Positions 47,630-60,100 of a DNA stretch of 64,000 nucleotides are shown piece after piece. Under the pieces are notes generated by a model. It made no database searches. It was not told the DNA's origin and saw only the letters and a program-made list of their open reading frames with translations. Both the position numbers and the translations under genes were made by a program. The DNA is from Ancylostoma caninum (Eukaryota > Nematoda > Chromadorea > Rhabditida > Ancylostomatidae). The DNA is taken from contig JBAJFG010000495.1 in the NCBI GenBank assembly GCA_037903475.1, positions 124,001 to 188,000 of the forward strand. The letters run 5' to 3'. Within the stretch, counting starts at the first letter, position 1, and the number at the start of each line of letters is the position of its first letter.

Positions 47630-47705
47630 TTTTTGGTTCAGTGAGAACAGACCGGCGGGATAGGATTACGTGCGGATCATCCCACGTGTTACGCGTGTCA
47701 TACCA
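47630..47705 (-). CDS. orphan exon, unknown gene
   Basis: A strong acceptor (TTTTCAATTTTCAG) opens a frame with WYDTRNTWDDPHVILSRRSV, and a possible donor AAAAA|GTTTTC follows. The phrase W-Y-D-x-R-x-T-W recalls the ligand-binding part of Cys-loop channels, but it is too short to rely on. It could also be an upstream exon of the minus-strand glycosyltransferase or a chance frame. Confidence 0.3.
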
Positions 47706-48577
47706 CTGAAAATTGAAAATCAATGTAGTCGAATCGAGCCTCATTTATTCACAAAAAAAACAATTCGAAGCAAGCAAAGAGAAGCACAAGAAGTACATAG
47801 ATGGGTCTGAAAAACGCTGTGCAAACCTCGACAAACTCCAGGAAGAACACTGTCCTCTTTGTGCATTTTTTTGCTGCTTTTTTTAGCCGCTTTATGGTGG
47901 TGTTCATCCCATCCTATCTCCGTACCTAATCATCAGCATACCGTTGAATGTACTTTTACAGCACCACTCCAACAAACTGTTTAGAGCCCAATTTGGACAA
48001 ACTGAGCACAGTTTTTCTTGATGAACAGGATATGGGCTCATTCACATTATCTGGAAAAGCCACTAAATCCAGAAACACAAAAATCTGCATTTTAGATCAA
48101 AAATCGGCCTTTTCGAATATTCGACTTTCAATAGTCACTGGATCTAGTCATTCCAAAAAGTCATCTGAAAGTTGATGTTAGCTCGAAGCTTTCTAAAGTC
48201 TCGAGAATTTTTTACTGCTCTGCTTTGTTTCTGGACACAGATTCAAAACGCTTCCTTCAGTTACATTGAGGCTGGATGAAAGCAGGGAACGACATCGCAT
48301 ACATAAGAACATACAAAAAGCGTATGTGCAGTTTCAAAATGATTACATGTAGGTTTCTTGGAGGTCTAGCTTGGAAGTATCTCTTGCTTCTGAGAAGGCG
48401 TAGTGCAAGTTGTAAAATCTTCCTGAGTAGATCATCATCATATTCATGCTTTTTGTCGTTGAGTCAAACAAATTCCAGAACTGCTCCAGTTCAGGATTTC
48501 AAGAGAAATGTTCCGCTACAACTTTACAATACCAGATAAAGTACAAACTACCAGGTAAAGCAATGTCGCAATTATTA

Positions 48578-49628
48578 GGTTGGTGTAAAAACAATGCATT
48601 TTTATCTTTCTTCTTGTCACTTTCGGTCCAGAAAATTTCCGGTTTTCTCATCACTTATATGTATGGCAAGTCATACATCGTTTCGTAGCAAATTTCATGA
48701 TCTTTTCAAGCTCATTATCTCTTTTGAACGTGATTCACTGATTCACCTCTTTGTCGAATTTTTAATTTCGGAACAAAAGATGCCAGAACATAATTCTTTC
48801 CAAATCCACTTCTGTGCTTTAAAACGCGGCGGCTTCGCAGCTGGATCCGCTGGGAGTACCATGGCAGATACGGTAAGAATGGGAGGATGAAATAGCTTGG
48901 CAAGTAGGTGCCGCGCAAACTGACCGACTTGGAGAAAGATTTTTGTTGAAGTCTGCTTCGCGCTTTTTTATTGAAGAAATGACGCTCCATTTCTTAATCA
49001 CATTATGATTTACGGTAAAGGATAGACCCTACATTACATAGAGTGCTTTGCTGAATCGCTGGACCAGAAAGGACCATCGGTACACTGCTAGGAGCCTGAA
49101 GTGCACCGAATGAAGGTCACGATGACTTTGTGGTGGGCTACTGCAGAAATCTTCCATTACAGCTCATTCATTCTCTTGTGCTTGGAAGTACTGCTAAGAC
49201 GTTACTATGGTTAAGAAAAACTGGAAATTTCACTGTGTCAGTCCGACAATGTTCAATAAAATGGGTTCAGTCCTCCCATATAGTGCCATCCAGCCACATT
49301 TCGCACACCAGACACTCCACAGGGTGGAGCAGCAGTCTACGAGGCTCTGCCTCATACATATTAATCAACAAACTCCTCGCTACAAATTCCTTGAGCGTCC
49401 AGAGAACTTCATTCAGGAAAATTTAAAAAAAAAGAAAGAAAAAATCCTTGGCGTCCCTCAATCTCAAAAGACGCAGTTCGAAACGCACAGTCCTCAAAAA
49501 CATCGAGCTTATTGCCAGGGATTCGCGGATTATAATGTTTCCAAGCTTCTTTGAAATACTGGATCTTGAAGCAAGTTATTGAGTTCAGAAGTTAACGTTT
49601 GAAATTGCACGTAATTTTTGTGCCAAAC
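48578..49628 (+). pseudogene. mariner element with decayed transposase
   Basis: The left end GGTTGGTGTAAAAACAATGC and the right end GTAATTTTTGTGCCAAAC are diverged inverted repeats next to TA. The plus strand retains mariner phrases across several frames: LDQKGPSVHC then KVTMTLWWATAEIFHYSSF (the WW..HYE region), then AVYEALPHT near 49340, where PHPPYSPDLSP is expected, and a C-terminal segment. No continuous frame is left, and catalytic motifs are scrambled. At 1051 bp it is somewhat short. Confidence 0.75.
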
Positions 49629-51928
49629 TAGTGCTATGCCACGAAACTGTGCCTCCAGTGAATGACAGTGAAACGTGTCACTAATTATCGAAACCGGGGG
49701 TGAAAATTGTCCCACACACACACACCTTTTTCTCGTTGAAACCGCACCAACAAATGTTTTTCATAGGCCAAATGCAGGCAATTAGTGCTCGATCGGATAG
49801 ACACGGAGGAAACACGTGTTATTGGAATTACATTTATCACGATTTCGATTACACAACGACAAATTTCTGCTGAAAAGGAGCGGGAAATCCTAAATTATTG
49901 GAAGTAAATTATAGTGATCTCATGCAAATCCTGAAAAAATTGAAATGGGAACATATGTTTCTTTTACCTTGTCGAAAATTGTAAAAAGCAACTCGTAAGA
50001 GTCAGTGTGAGAGAACGTGAAAAATGACATGCTTTTTTCAGGTACACCTTTCAACTCCTAAATCAAATTTCATAAAATCAAGGAAAAATCTTTTCGGAAA
50101 AGAGATCTCAGTGTGGAAATGGTATAAGTATGGATGCTAGGTTTGCCGATGAATGAGTCGAGCAAAAGTGAGGTCCTGGTATAAGAAGGCACCAATTGAG
50201 GTACCCTACGTGAGGGAAGTCATAGTGATTTCTTGGCGTTCACGCTAGTTGTTGCTGATCCTGGAAAGAGAAATTTGAGGCAAAAACTACTCAAAGGTGG
50301 AGGAGATTGTGTACAGTCGAAAAGAAATTACATCAAAAATAAACAGTGAGCCCCAGTTACTTGCAAATGTATTCACTAGTAACATCAACGAAAATTACCT
50401 CTAACATAAATCTTCGCTGTTTTAAATTTTAACAAAAAAGTTATGTAAAAAAATAAAAGAACTACAGTTATTAGTCCAAGCATGGAGCATAGCAGTTGCT
50501 GGCCTTTTGTCATTTTTGTAGAAGAAACTCAACTCCGCTGCATTATAACTGACTGTGAAGCAAAAGACGAGAGTCGGTTGTTCTGGAAGTCATCGACCTC
50601 TTGTGATCGGTTGTGGAGCGCTATACCTAGAGTGGGCGGTGGCCACGGGCCTTGCGATTGGCCGATTGGGAGAATTGACCAGTCGTAGAGGTTGGCCGCG
50701 CCCCCTTTCCAGGTATAACGCTCCACACCCCTTGTGGTCTGATGAGTGGAAGCCTTTTGGGGGCCTGATGCCAAGGCGGCCGTTGGCGGCCATCACTGGT
50801 GACACCATCTTTGACCCTAAAAATTTGGCCAGCGATTCCCACACGTTAAACCTTCCGCGGAAGCGCGCCGCAACCGCGCGCAAGCTGTTGCATTCCCGGC
50901 AACGACCGATGAATACGATATTTATGCATTTTCACATTTTGTTAAGGTTTCCATGTATGACTTTCACTCAAGCCATGTTGCAGGTGCATAACATCATTGC
51001 CATTTACTTTTTTTTTTCGAAAGAGTTGTTCCTTTCACAGGATGATAGCAGACGGCGAAGGAGCAGTAACAAAGTGGAAATGATTCTCTTTGCCGTTTCA
51101 CTCTCTTTTCGTTTTTTTTCTGTTGAAATTTCATTTAGGAGAGTTCTGTGAAGTGCTATGCACACAGGAACCCTTACAGTTGCTATGGTAAGAACTATAT
51201 TCCGCAATGATTTGCTAAACATCGCGTAAAGATCATTTGCTTCGATGGAACGATGACAGGCCTTATCATGCATGATTTGCACTTCCCTGTGAAAATTGAT
51301 ATTCCTGGTGGTCGAGCACTTGTTACAATATATACAATACATATATTGTTATGTTACAATACATATATGTTACAACATACACAATACATATGTAATAATG
51401 CAGAAGTGCTGTTTTGATATGGTTTTCAAAAAGTTAGTCAGTACATCAAATAACCATGTTGCAAATAATTTTGGCACAAAATAGATTCTTGATTTTGGTG
51501 CAGTAAGGGTGGAGATAGTTTCATGCTTTCCTTTTATGTAGCAGAAGTTCTCAGCGCTGACATTAGGAGAAGGAAGAAGCGCTTTACTTCACAACGTTGA
51601 AGATTTTCAAATGTTTTGGTCTTGAAAACCCGGAAATTACATCGAAATTTACAAATTGGTGATGCATAGCCTCATCATGAATGGCGGCCAGATCCAGTCA
51701 CTCATTTGGCCACTAAGTGCTGGCCAAATGTTGCAGGAATAACTGTGACCCTGGCTCCGGCCCTTTGCTATGTTTGACCTGTGGCCAGTTGTGCTGGCAA
51801 CAAGCCTCAGGTGTGCCTGATAATGCATAGTCGAAAATTCACCAACGAGGATCATGATTGTTAGCGCTGCAGGAAGAGAGAAAAGTGGTTTATAAAGTTG
51901 TGGGCACTTGTAGTTATGACTGCACAAT
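49629..51928. other. mostly unassigned
   Basis: It contains the palindrome at 50612-50727 and an AT-rich ATACAATACATAT block (51324-51395). The 198-codon frame at 50555-51151 crosses the palindrome and is probably not a gene: no splice sites or family match, and mirrored frames occur on the other strand. Confidence 0.3.
50612..50727. repeat. inverted repeat, GC-rich hairpin
   Basis: TGTGGAGCGCTATACCT pairs with AGGTATAACGCTCCACA, and GGGCGGTGGCC with GGCCGCGCCCC more loosely inside. Possibly a small MITE. Confidence 0.65.
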
Positions 51929-52112
51929 TACAGGGGTATCAAAAAGTTTCCGGCCTCCACTGGGCTGATCCATATTTCTGTGCAGTTTTGGGTGCATTTG
52001 TAGGACGAAGCCTTTCATGTTAGTTTGCAGAGTTTTATGAGATTTCGTTAGACCTCCCAGAAATAAGAACGTTGTATTCAAGCTAAGGTATGGTTATCGC
52101 TCAAAAAATGTA

Positions 52113-53047
52113 CAGGGTGCGTGAAAAATATTGACCGCTTTAAATGGCTCATGAAGACCTCAGCATTTGGTATAGATATGACAAATTTCTTAAAATCATA
52201 CAGAAAACAATATAGCGAACAATATGAGACTACGCCTGTCCAAATTTATCTCCACTCTTGAGAGCAGCTCTACGAGAAACACGAAGGGAGACGAAAGTGA
52301 TGCGCCGTAGAGATCTTCGTGCATTTCATACTTTGTTTCTTCTAAACGATTCAAACGCAAGCCCATACTTTGGTGAGGTATAGCACATGATTGATGCTTC
52401 AAAGTACCCAGGCGGTACGATCCAACGTTTTGAAACTGGAGGAGTGAGGTGGTGACTAATTTTGAACAGAAGAGCTCACGAATGGTTTCTAGTGCAACAT
52501 CCCTTCGCTGTTCTTGTAAGCTGGGGAAAAATCTTCTCAGAGATGGAACGGCGCGCTTCTGAACCCATAATTGATCCTAAGGCAAGTGTGCTTCCGCTAT
52601 ATACTGTTTTTCGGTCATATAGCGTTTTTGGCGCTAGTTCCAAAGGAAATGATGTGAAGCTCCTCTGCACCGTTAACAAATACGGAAACAAAGTTTAATC
52701 ATCGCACAGACAGGAGCAGCTGGTACTTTTCATCAGTGGATTTGTGGAGGAGGGGAGGAGGTTTGACAGATGCTATTTCTTAGCACTGTCCCGGTTCCAC
52801 AAAAGCTTCCGAGAGAAAAAACTCTGAACCAAGTCAAAGACGACTACTTGCACCGCAGTAGTGAAGCCCTCTCCCGTCTTGCCTGTTGGCGACTGGAAAA
52901 CACAGATAAAATAGATTGGATACATGTGGGTCTAGTTTTACGTTGTTCATGGGGCAACAGAACGGTCACACCGATCTTCCAAACAATTCCAATTTTCTAT
53001 ATAATTTATGTGTCACAGAAGGCGGTCAATAGTTTTCACGCACCCTG
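52113..53047 (-). mobile_element. 935-bp TA element, copy B (nested)
   Basis: CAGGGTGCGTGAAAAATATT at the left and AGTTTTCACGCACCCTG at the right, TA on both sides. It has exactly the length of copy A (5360-6294) and the opposite orientation. It is inserted in the mariner-like host at 51931-56229. No intact reading frame. Confidence 0.85.
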
Positions 53048-53153
53048 TATATCAAGCGAGAAGTAATCGACGAATTTTTGCTTCTAAACGAACCTTATTG
53101 GACAAAATCTGAATCCGCCTCTAAATCCTAAACAATGATGAAGTCTTCTATTA

Positions 53154-55442
53154 GGTGCGTGCAAAAATTCCGGGGCAGTTGGTGGTATTTCACCGTTAAA
53201 CGTCGTTTCGCTCCTTGCGTTTGCCATATCCTGCAACGGTTTTCATGTATGCTGGTAGCCTGAAACATTTCCTACTATACCCAGGATAAAGTATGGGGTG
53301 CGATCAAGTATTCCCAAGTACGTACTCCCCTTTTGCTCCCAACCACTCGTAAGCCACGCCCACAGCCAGGTAATAAGAACGAAAAAGAAATCAAATTTAT
53401 TTCATACTGGTTTGTAAACCACATTGGTAGAAATTCTTTCGATAAGGTAAGAAGTGAAAAAACGTTCCGCTGAAAGATTATACTTGTAGCAACGCTGATA
53501 CCTGACATGCAGCTGAAGGCATTATTCGTTCAAAAAAGTTCGATCTTCCGTGATCTAACATATTGACCTCAGCGTCTGTGAAGTCACGAATGTAGAAAGC
53601 CGGCTCCACGGCTTATTGATTTTCCGTATCCTCCCTCGCAGGCCACACCATTTTTTCTCTGCTCCCTCTCGCGGTTTCCACGTTTCAGGCGCATTTCTCG
53701 TCCACTCTCAAAAACTGCAGAGCACACCACAGTGAACGTGCGATGCGGGTGCAATACACGCACCGTCTTCGCTCCCGCTCTGTCGTGGGAAGTCACCGTA
53801 ACGTGACGCGGCGCGGATTTCGCTGCACCGCGTTGCATTGGAGCGCGATAGGGCGCACTAGGCGAATAGTGTTGGCCGAACCATGGACCTATACATGGCA
53901 CCGTAATTGTCTCTGGTCGCGTGCAACTGAGGTTCTGCTCTTCATGAAAGCAAGGAAGGCACTAAGAAAGGCCAGAAACGGATCGTCAATCCTAAGAAAA
54001 CTTATAGAAGCACAAAAGTTAGGGAATGAAAGACATCTTTCTGAGAAAAGTAGATGTTTACTTTAAGATTTTGCAGTTCAATGTGCTATTTGGTTCTAAG
54101 AGATCAGTGTTGTAAGAGATACTCGAAAACGATGAAATTGTACGACGAAAATGTATATGTCACGCCTCCACGAGGGGGAGATTTTCTCTGCAAAAATTCA
54201 TCCGACCATCATACGTACCCCACATTTGACTTCTCTCTCCCACGTACCAAAATACGTAGGGGTGGTTTGGATTGTCGTACCCGTGCTTTACCCTGCCCAT
54301 ACCACTTTTGGCTCGGTTCCACGGCAGAGCATTGTATGATTTGAGATGTGCAATAATTTGGGAATTTCGCTTTATGAAATCAAATCTAGGCGATCAACAC
54401 GAGAAGCGACCCATGGCATCAGTGATGCGTTTGTGGAGAGTATTTTCTCTGAAGCGCCTGGTGCTGGAGGGTTCCTAGGGATTCTGGGCGGAGATGAGAG
54501 CCGGAAGATGCTTCACAAGCTGGTCAGAGATTTGGTTTTCACCAAGGCGCCAGGAGAGAGTACGTTGAACCAGACCCTATGCTAAGTGTGCAAGATATTG
54601 TGGGAAATTTAGTTAGTAGTATCTTGAAGAAATTCGGCAAGAATAGGAAGGTGAGTAGATGGATTTTGTGTGAGTTGAGCGAAGAGCACCAACGTCCACA
54701 CTGGCAAGCCTGCAGATATTCGACCTTCAGGTTTTCTAACAATTCGTTTCATGGGAGAATTGCTATTGTTGACAGAAATTGGCTACGACAATAGGCGTAG
54801 CTCATATCAAAGTCCGGGCTCCTGCCACCCACCTAAATATGGCTGAACCATTACTAATTTCTTTAAAATTTTTTGTCCTTTCATGGTCAGCAATGTGACT
54901 CATCTGCGATGAATTTTCTTCAAACAAATGCACAATAATCGCCCTGTAGTAGATTCTTTCCACTAATGTAATCACGGAAGAACTCTCGAGCATAGGGCCG
55001 ACACAGGCGAAAATGTGCGGTCTGATCCGGCTGTGAGATAATGAAAACCAGCATGTTGCAGTGTCAACCGTATAAAGAATTGGCCATTCATTCCTCGAAA
55101 TTCTAGCCTAACTTATATTACTCATTGTACCTATCTGTAACAGATTACCCCCACTTCAACCTTCTACGCCTTTACTTCCGCTATAAAACTCTCAATGAAC
55201 AGACCCTACTCGAAAACGACGAGTGCCACTATTACAGGTGTAGACCTGTCATATTTTTAGCTTCTGGAAAAATCTTTTCTGTGCCACATTGGCAACATCT
55301 GAACAAAATTGCTGACATTGAGTGAAGTTACAACATTACGCAAATGTCAATGCTTTTTGTTTTGAACAAAAACTTGACTTTGAGTAAAGTTATGCGTTTT
55401 TGGAAAATTAGGTGCAATCACCCCGGAACTTTTGCACGCACC
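53154..55442 (+). pseudogene. mariner element with decayed transposase (nested)
   Basis: GGTGCGTGCAAAAATTCCGG at the left and CCGGAACTTTTGCACGCACC at the right, with TA duplicated. The plus strand has the mariner helix-turn-helix region (YEIKSRRSTREATHGISDAF, 54370-54434), the WVP.EL-like phrase VSRWILCELSEEHQ (54652-54693), YDNRRSSYQSP (54786-54818) and a C-terminal stretch (SGKIFSVPHWQHLNKIADIE) ending near 55325. Frame changes and stops are numerous. About 1.2 kb of extra sequence (53180-54340), partly GC-rich, lies ahead of the transposase, making it longer than a standard mariner; that part may be a further insertion. Confidence 0.82.
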
Positions 55443-56319
55443 TAATAACAGACCCACATAAAATTTTGGAACTCAAAGTTTCTAGTGGAGTGACAGTCGG
55501 CCAGAAACGGAGCGACATCTGATCAACGAGCAGAGACAAGACGAAGGCACATTACTGCCACTGTAGAAAAATTTCTTAAGCATCGCAGACACTGCTTAGG
55601 AGCAGAAGATGTGCAACCTATTCAAAACACCCTTTGGAAATTTTCTGGGCAACCATCGTAGAACGTTGAATCTCTAAAACCTTCTCTGCGTTCAACAAGA
55701 AAATTCCAGTTGAATATTCAAAGAATATCTTTTATGGGTTTCGTTGGAAAAGATTTGAAGTTCCAACCACGGAGTAATGGGTCAGAACGGGCAGTGGGTG
55801 AAAATTTCTTGCCCAAAGTTCTATGCGATAGAGAAGAGATCGTTTCACCTAACTATCTGTATGTAAACCCCAATGAAGTGGATAATTACAACGCTACTTT
55901 GTTCCAACTCTTTCGGAAAAGAGCCAAGAAAAAATGACTGCAGATATTCAACCGTTGAATTCAGGCTCTTCAATGAGATATCCTTTTTCACAAAATTGCA
56001 TTGCTTCTTTTGCATTGACAATGCGAGTACATTTCGCTAATTCAGCGAGTTCGTCTACTTTTGGTGCTTAAATTCGAGTGATAAAAATTCGTATAAAATT
56101 GGATAAGTCTGATAAAATGACAAGATGAAGAGTGCTTTGGTCTTCGGGATGCACATTTATTTCCTTCAAAATTTCACTGTGGTAGCTAATCTGCAAGTGG
56201 TTGAAGCTGGAAACTTCTTAATACCCCTGTACATATACCAGCCTGATCGTCTGGCTAGGGCCGGACTCAGACTAAACTTTGGGCTCGCATCGCTCGCCTC
56301 GCATCCGTGTATATGTTCC

Positions 56320-56510
56320 CCTCTACTGAGCGCCGGTTTACCACTCTCGCAGGTGTGGACCCGTTTGTGACATCTTCCCCAACTTTCAGAGGCCAGCGCA
56401 CCCTTGTCACACCATCGGACCTGTCTCCAGACGATCTCCCGCTCATGGACGCCGGCGCGTCACTCTCACAGGTGTTGATCCGCACAGTGGTAACTCTCCC
56501 ATAGCCGAGC
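56320..56510. repeat. diverged copies of the 60-bp minisatellite
   Basis: Three units with CCAGCGCACCCTTGTCACAC, GGACGCCGGCGCGTCACTCT and GGTGTGGACCCGTTTGTGAC. It is preceded at 56236 by ACCAGCCTGATCGTCTGGCT, a diverged form of the edge motif seen at 24847 and 35297. Confidence 0.7.
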
Positions 56511-57113
56511 GACGGCGCACATCTGACATAGCTGCTGATATGTCACATGGCAACCCTCATCCCTGTCATCACTCGGCTCATCCTCCTCCTTCTAATGACA
56601 TTGTACACACCCCTCCCCTTTTATACAATCCTGCAATCACAGGCCGGTATCACTTGTTTCAACCAAGGTGTAAACAACTTTCGGTCATGATAAGAAGTTA
56701 ATATGTCTGAACATGACAAAAGTGGCCCAAAAAACTTGTAAATCAATGTAAAAATCAGAATTTAGTTTAGTTTTATTTTAGTTTTGTTCGAATTTCAACA
56801 TTAGCTAGGTTGAGAGTCCATGACATCAGATGAGCCGAGGCAAAGAACAATTTCTCATCAATCTGATTTAACATTGCATGTGGGGCGGGGCTCTAGGTAC
56901 GAGCCAGGTGGTGTGGATTTACCAATAGCGCCCGCCTCCAGCGCTGGCCATAGAGCACTCATCCAAGACAGATGGTAACAAGGAAAGGGCTAGTGTGCCA
57001 GTGGTTAATGCTCGTTAACTGGCACCTACCAGTTCATTCTGCTAACTCTCTAGCACAGTCTTTGTATTCGTCTCCGGAAATTTCTACGTTCCCTCTGTTT
57101 TATTTTTCTCATA

Positions 57114-57128
57114 ATTCTGTTTTTTAGA
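57114..57128 (+). promoter_or_regulatory. probable spliced-leader acceptor of srsx gene 2
   Basis: TAATTCTGTTTTTTAG lies one base before the ATG at 57129. A U-rich tract ending in AG this close to a start codon is typical of nematode trans-splice acceptors. It could instead be an ordinary acceptor for a non-coding upstream exon. Confidence 0.55.
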
Positions 57129-60100
57129 ATGTCTGTTGAGCTCATAAGCCTTTACTGCGTAGCTGGTGAAATAATATTCTTCAACATCGTAGGAGTTTTT
57201 GGAAATTTACAACTACTGTGGACAAGTGTGCGGAAGAAGTCCACAAACACTAAGCCAGGTTTGAAATTTTACTAGATTTCAAACATCACTCTAATACGCT
57301 TAAACTCGGGGTGGAGGTAAATATGCAGGTAAATATGTTGTATAAAATCTCACATGACACTTTTCTCTTCATCTAAGCGTTTATGTAAGATGACGTGCTT
57401 TTCCGAAACCCTCTTTTCTTATCTTATCTCTTCAGTATATATAATGTACTTTGGCATGAAACTGCTGCATACGGATAACTGATGTTGCTCACATTTCGGC
57501 CAAAGCTTCAATATAATACAACTATATAATAATGACTTTAGCTATGCTGTTTCTGGAAATAGGTGGAATGAGGAGTTTGCATCCTGTCAAGAATAGAACC
57601 TTTTGTTCTTTCTTTTCTTTTCTCTCAACATACTAAGCACAGAGAAGGATCTAGGTTTTCACATCCATTACTCTTCCGTTTCTTTCCGCTGCTCCACTTT
57701 ACACTGTCTTTTGATTTGAAAATTATAAGCAGAAAATCCGACACCATATCAAAGCGCTCAGCCTGATTGGAGCTGTTGACCAGGAATAACTATAGCTTGT
57801 TGTATCTAGGCGGACTTACAATCAAAATAGGTCATTCGTAGTGAATGATCACTCATTTATCTATACACCAGAAAGAGGTGCGCCAAAAAATTTTCGAAAA
57901 AAAAACACTCAGAGAGTGAAAAAATGTCAACAAAGCACTAAGGTGGGATAACTCCAAGGCAGACTAAAAACGTAAAGATGAAGAGGCAGGAATGAGACTC
58001 ATCAATAATATCAGACGGAACACTATCAATTCTATCCCAAAAGTCTAGGACCAAGTTGTCACCTGCTACTGAAATTTTTAATAAAAGTTCAATCTATAGG
58101 TTGCCCCTCTCTCTCGACCTCATGATATTAGTGACTAAGGTCATAGAATTAGTTTGGAATATTTTGACGTCCAACGAGGGTGTGCTTCAGAAACACCTTC
58201 AAATTTCTGTTGAGACTAAACAAGGATAAGCAATTCAAAAAAAAATCTCATCTAGAGTCTGGTTACTCGAGCACAAAAGATGAGGGCGCGTTCATAGTAA
58301 GATGTGAAGGGAATACTCTGATTAGCGGTGTTGAACTCCTCTCGCGTGAGTAGGGCAAGCTCTACCCACAAAATAAGGCCACATAAAGTAGTCCTGTAAT
58401 CTTGTTGGAAAGACTCCCACAATAACTATACGAACTATACGAAGAGGCTCAGCCGCACGTGTGAAAAAAATACCTAAGAAAAGGAATAAAGGCAGTCCAG
58501 AGGTGGGCATCAGCAGACTCAGAATAGCGCTTCTTTCTAGGAAGTTTCATTCTCACTCAAGGAAAGGATAAAAAAAAACCGCGGTGCAGTGAAAACTTTC
58601 TAATATTCTATTTTGGCCAGGGCGCAGCACCAGGTGGTCATTGACCACCAGGACTTAGTAGCGTCCTTTAGATTCAGGGGGCTTAGCACCAATGACCGGG
58701 GCGTAGCCAACCGCTAACCGTCTACAATAGCAGCGATATCTTCTTTAAAAAACCACTCGATTTCGGAGGATTCGCGTTTTTTGCGTCGCCCTCGCATAAC
58801 TTCGTTCATTGAGGAGTACGAGAAACGAGACATACACCATTTGGATCAACACGACGTCTACTTTCCGAATTCACCATTCTCTCTCGAAAATTTCAAAAAT
58901 CATAGTCCAGATTCAGCAATTATCCTAATTACGTATCCGTAGGGCACATAGGGTGCGAGATGGTGGGTCATGACAATTAACGTTCCCTTCCGTTGCCACT
59001 CACACATTCAGACTAAGGAGTTTGGTGTAGATCTCATTTTCATCCGCTATTTCAAAGATATTTAAGTCTAGCAGATCACACCGAGGCAAATGATACCCAA
59101 CTTGAATGGTGAATGTCTCCTAATTCAATTCCCGTTATTTTAGGTTTTCTATATTTTCTCATACTTATATGAGCTTGTACTTCGTTTTCAGTGTCATATA
59201 TTCGCGAAGATACTACCACTTTGCTGAATTTTTCCGATTTTTGCCGAAAAAGTGAAATACTTTTAATTTCCGACTGAGTATTCAAGCGGAAGAAAAACTC
59301 CATAGAATTTCATCAGTAGTAGTTGCGCAAAAGAAGGAAAGACACAGATTAGCATGCACTAGGCACTAGTCAGATGTATAATCAGTAATTGGGACGTTTG
59401 AACCCTCCTCTTCCAGGCATACTTGATGACCCCAGATACGCTGTGGCATCCGCACAGCCTCAGGGATTGCCGTCAGCACAGGTGTGAATGAAGTGTTCTA
59501 GATCGTGGTACTGCCAGAATCATGAAGAGGTCACTATCCCTAGCTAGGTATATGAGAATATTTTGGCGTTTTCCTATGCAGTCATTTCATTATGCTTGGA
59601 TGAAAACAGCTTGCACTGGTTTATCTGAACATATGGTCCTATAAACCTGTGAAATCCTATTAAAACCATCCCTTCCCGTATTTTTACTTTTGTTCAAAGT
59701 ACACCAGTCAATATAGATATTTCGGCGGTACTTTTGTGGTATATAGAAGTGGCCACTTCTGACGTTGAACTAAACGAAAAAAGTTACCATTCAAGTTGGG
59801 TATCATTTGCTTCGATATGATCTGCTAGAGTCAAATATCGTTAAAATAGCGGATGAAAATGAGATCTACACCAAACTCCTTAGTCTGAATGTGTGAGTGG
59901 CAACGGAAGGGAACGTTAATTGTCATGACCCACCATCTCGCACCCCATGTGCCCTACGGATGCGTAATTAGGATAATTGCTGAATCTGGACTACGATTTT
60001 TGAAATTTTCGAGAGATTGGTGAATTGGGAAAGTAGAGGTCGTGCTGATTCAAATGGTGTATATCTCGTTTCTCGTACTCCTCAATGAACGAAGTTATGC

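Larger units (their letters stand above)
51931..56229 (+). mobile_element. mariner-like element, copy 2, carrying two nested insertions
   Basis: CAGGGGTATCAAAAAGTTTC at the left and GAAACTTCTTAATACCCCTG at the right are the same ends as the 13961 copy, with TA at both sides. Without its two insertions (52113-53047 and 53154-55442, each with a duplicated TA) about 1071 bp remain, against 1252 bp for copy 1. Transposase debris on the plus strand matches copy 1: KVLCDREEIVSPNYLYVNPN and LFRKRAKKK (55800-55937). Confidence 0.82.

Noticed and set aside
50555..51151. 198-residue plus-strand frame
   Set aside because: It crosses a GC-rich palindrome, has mirrored frames on the other strand and no splice or family support.
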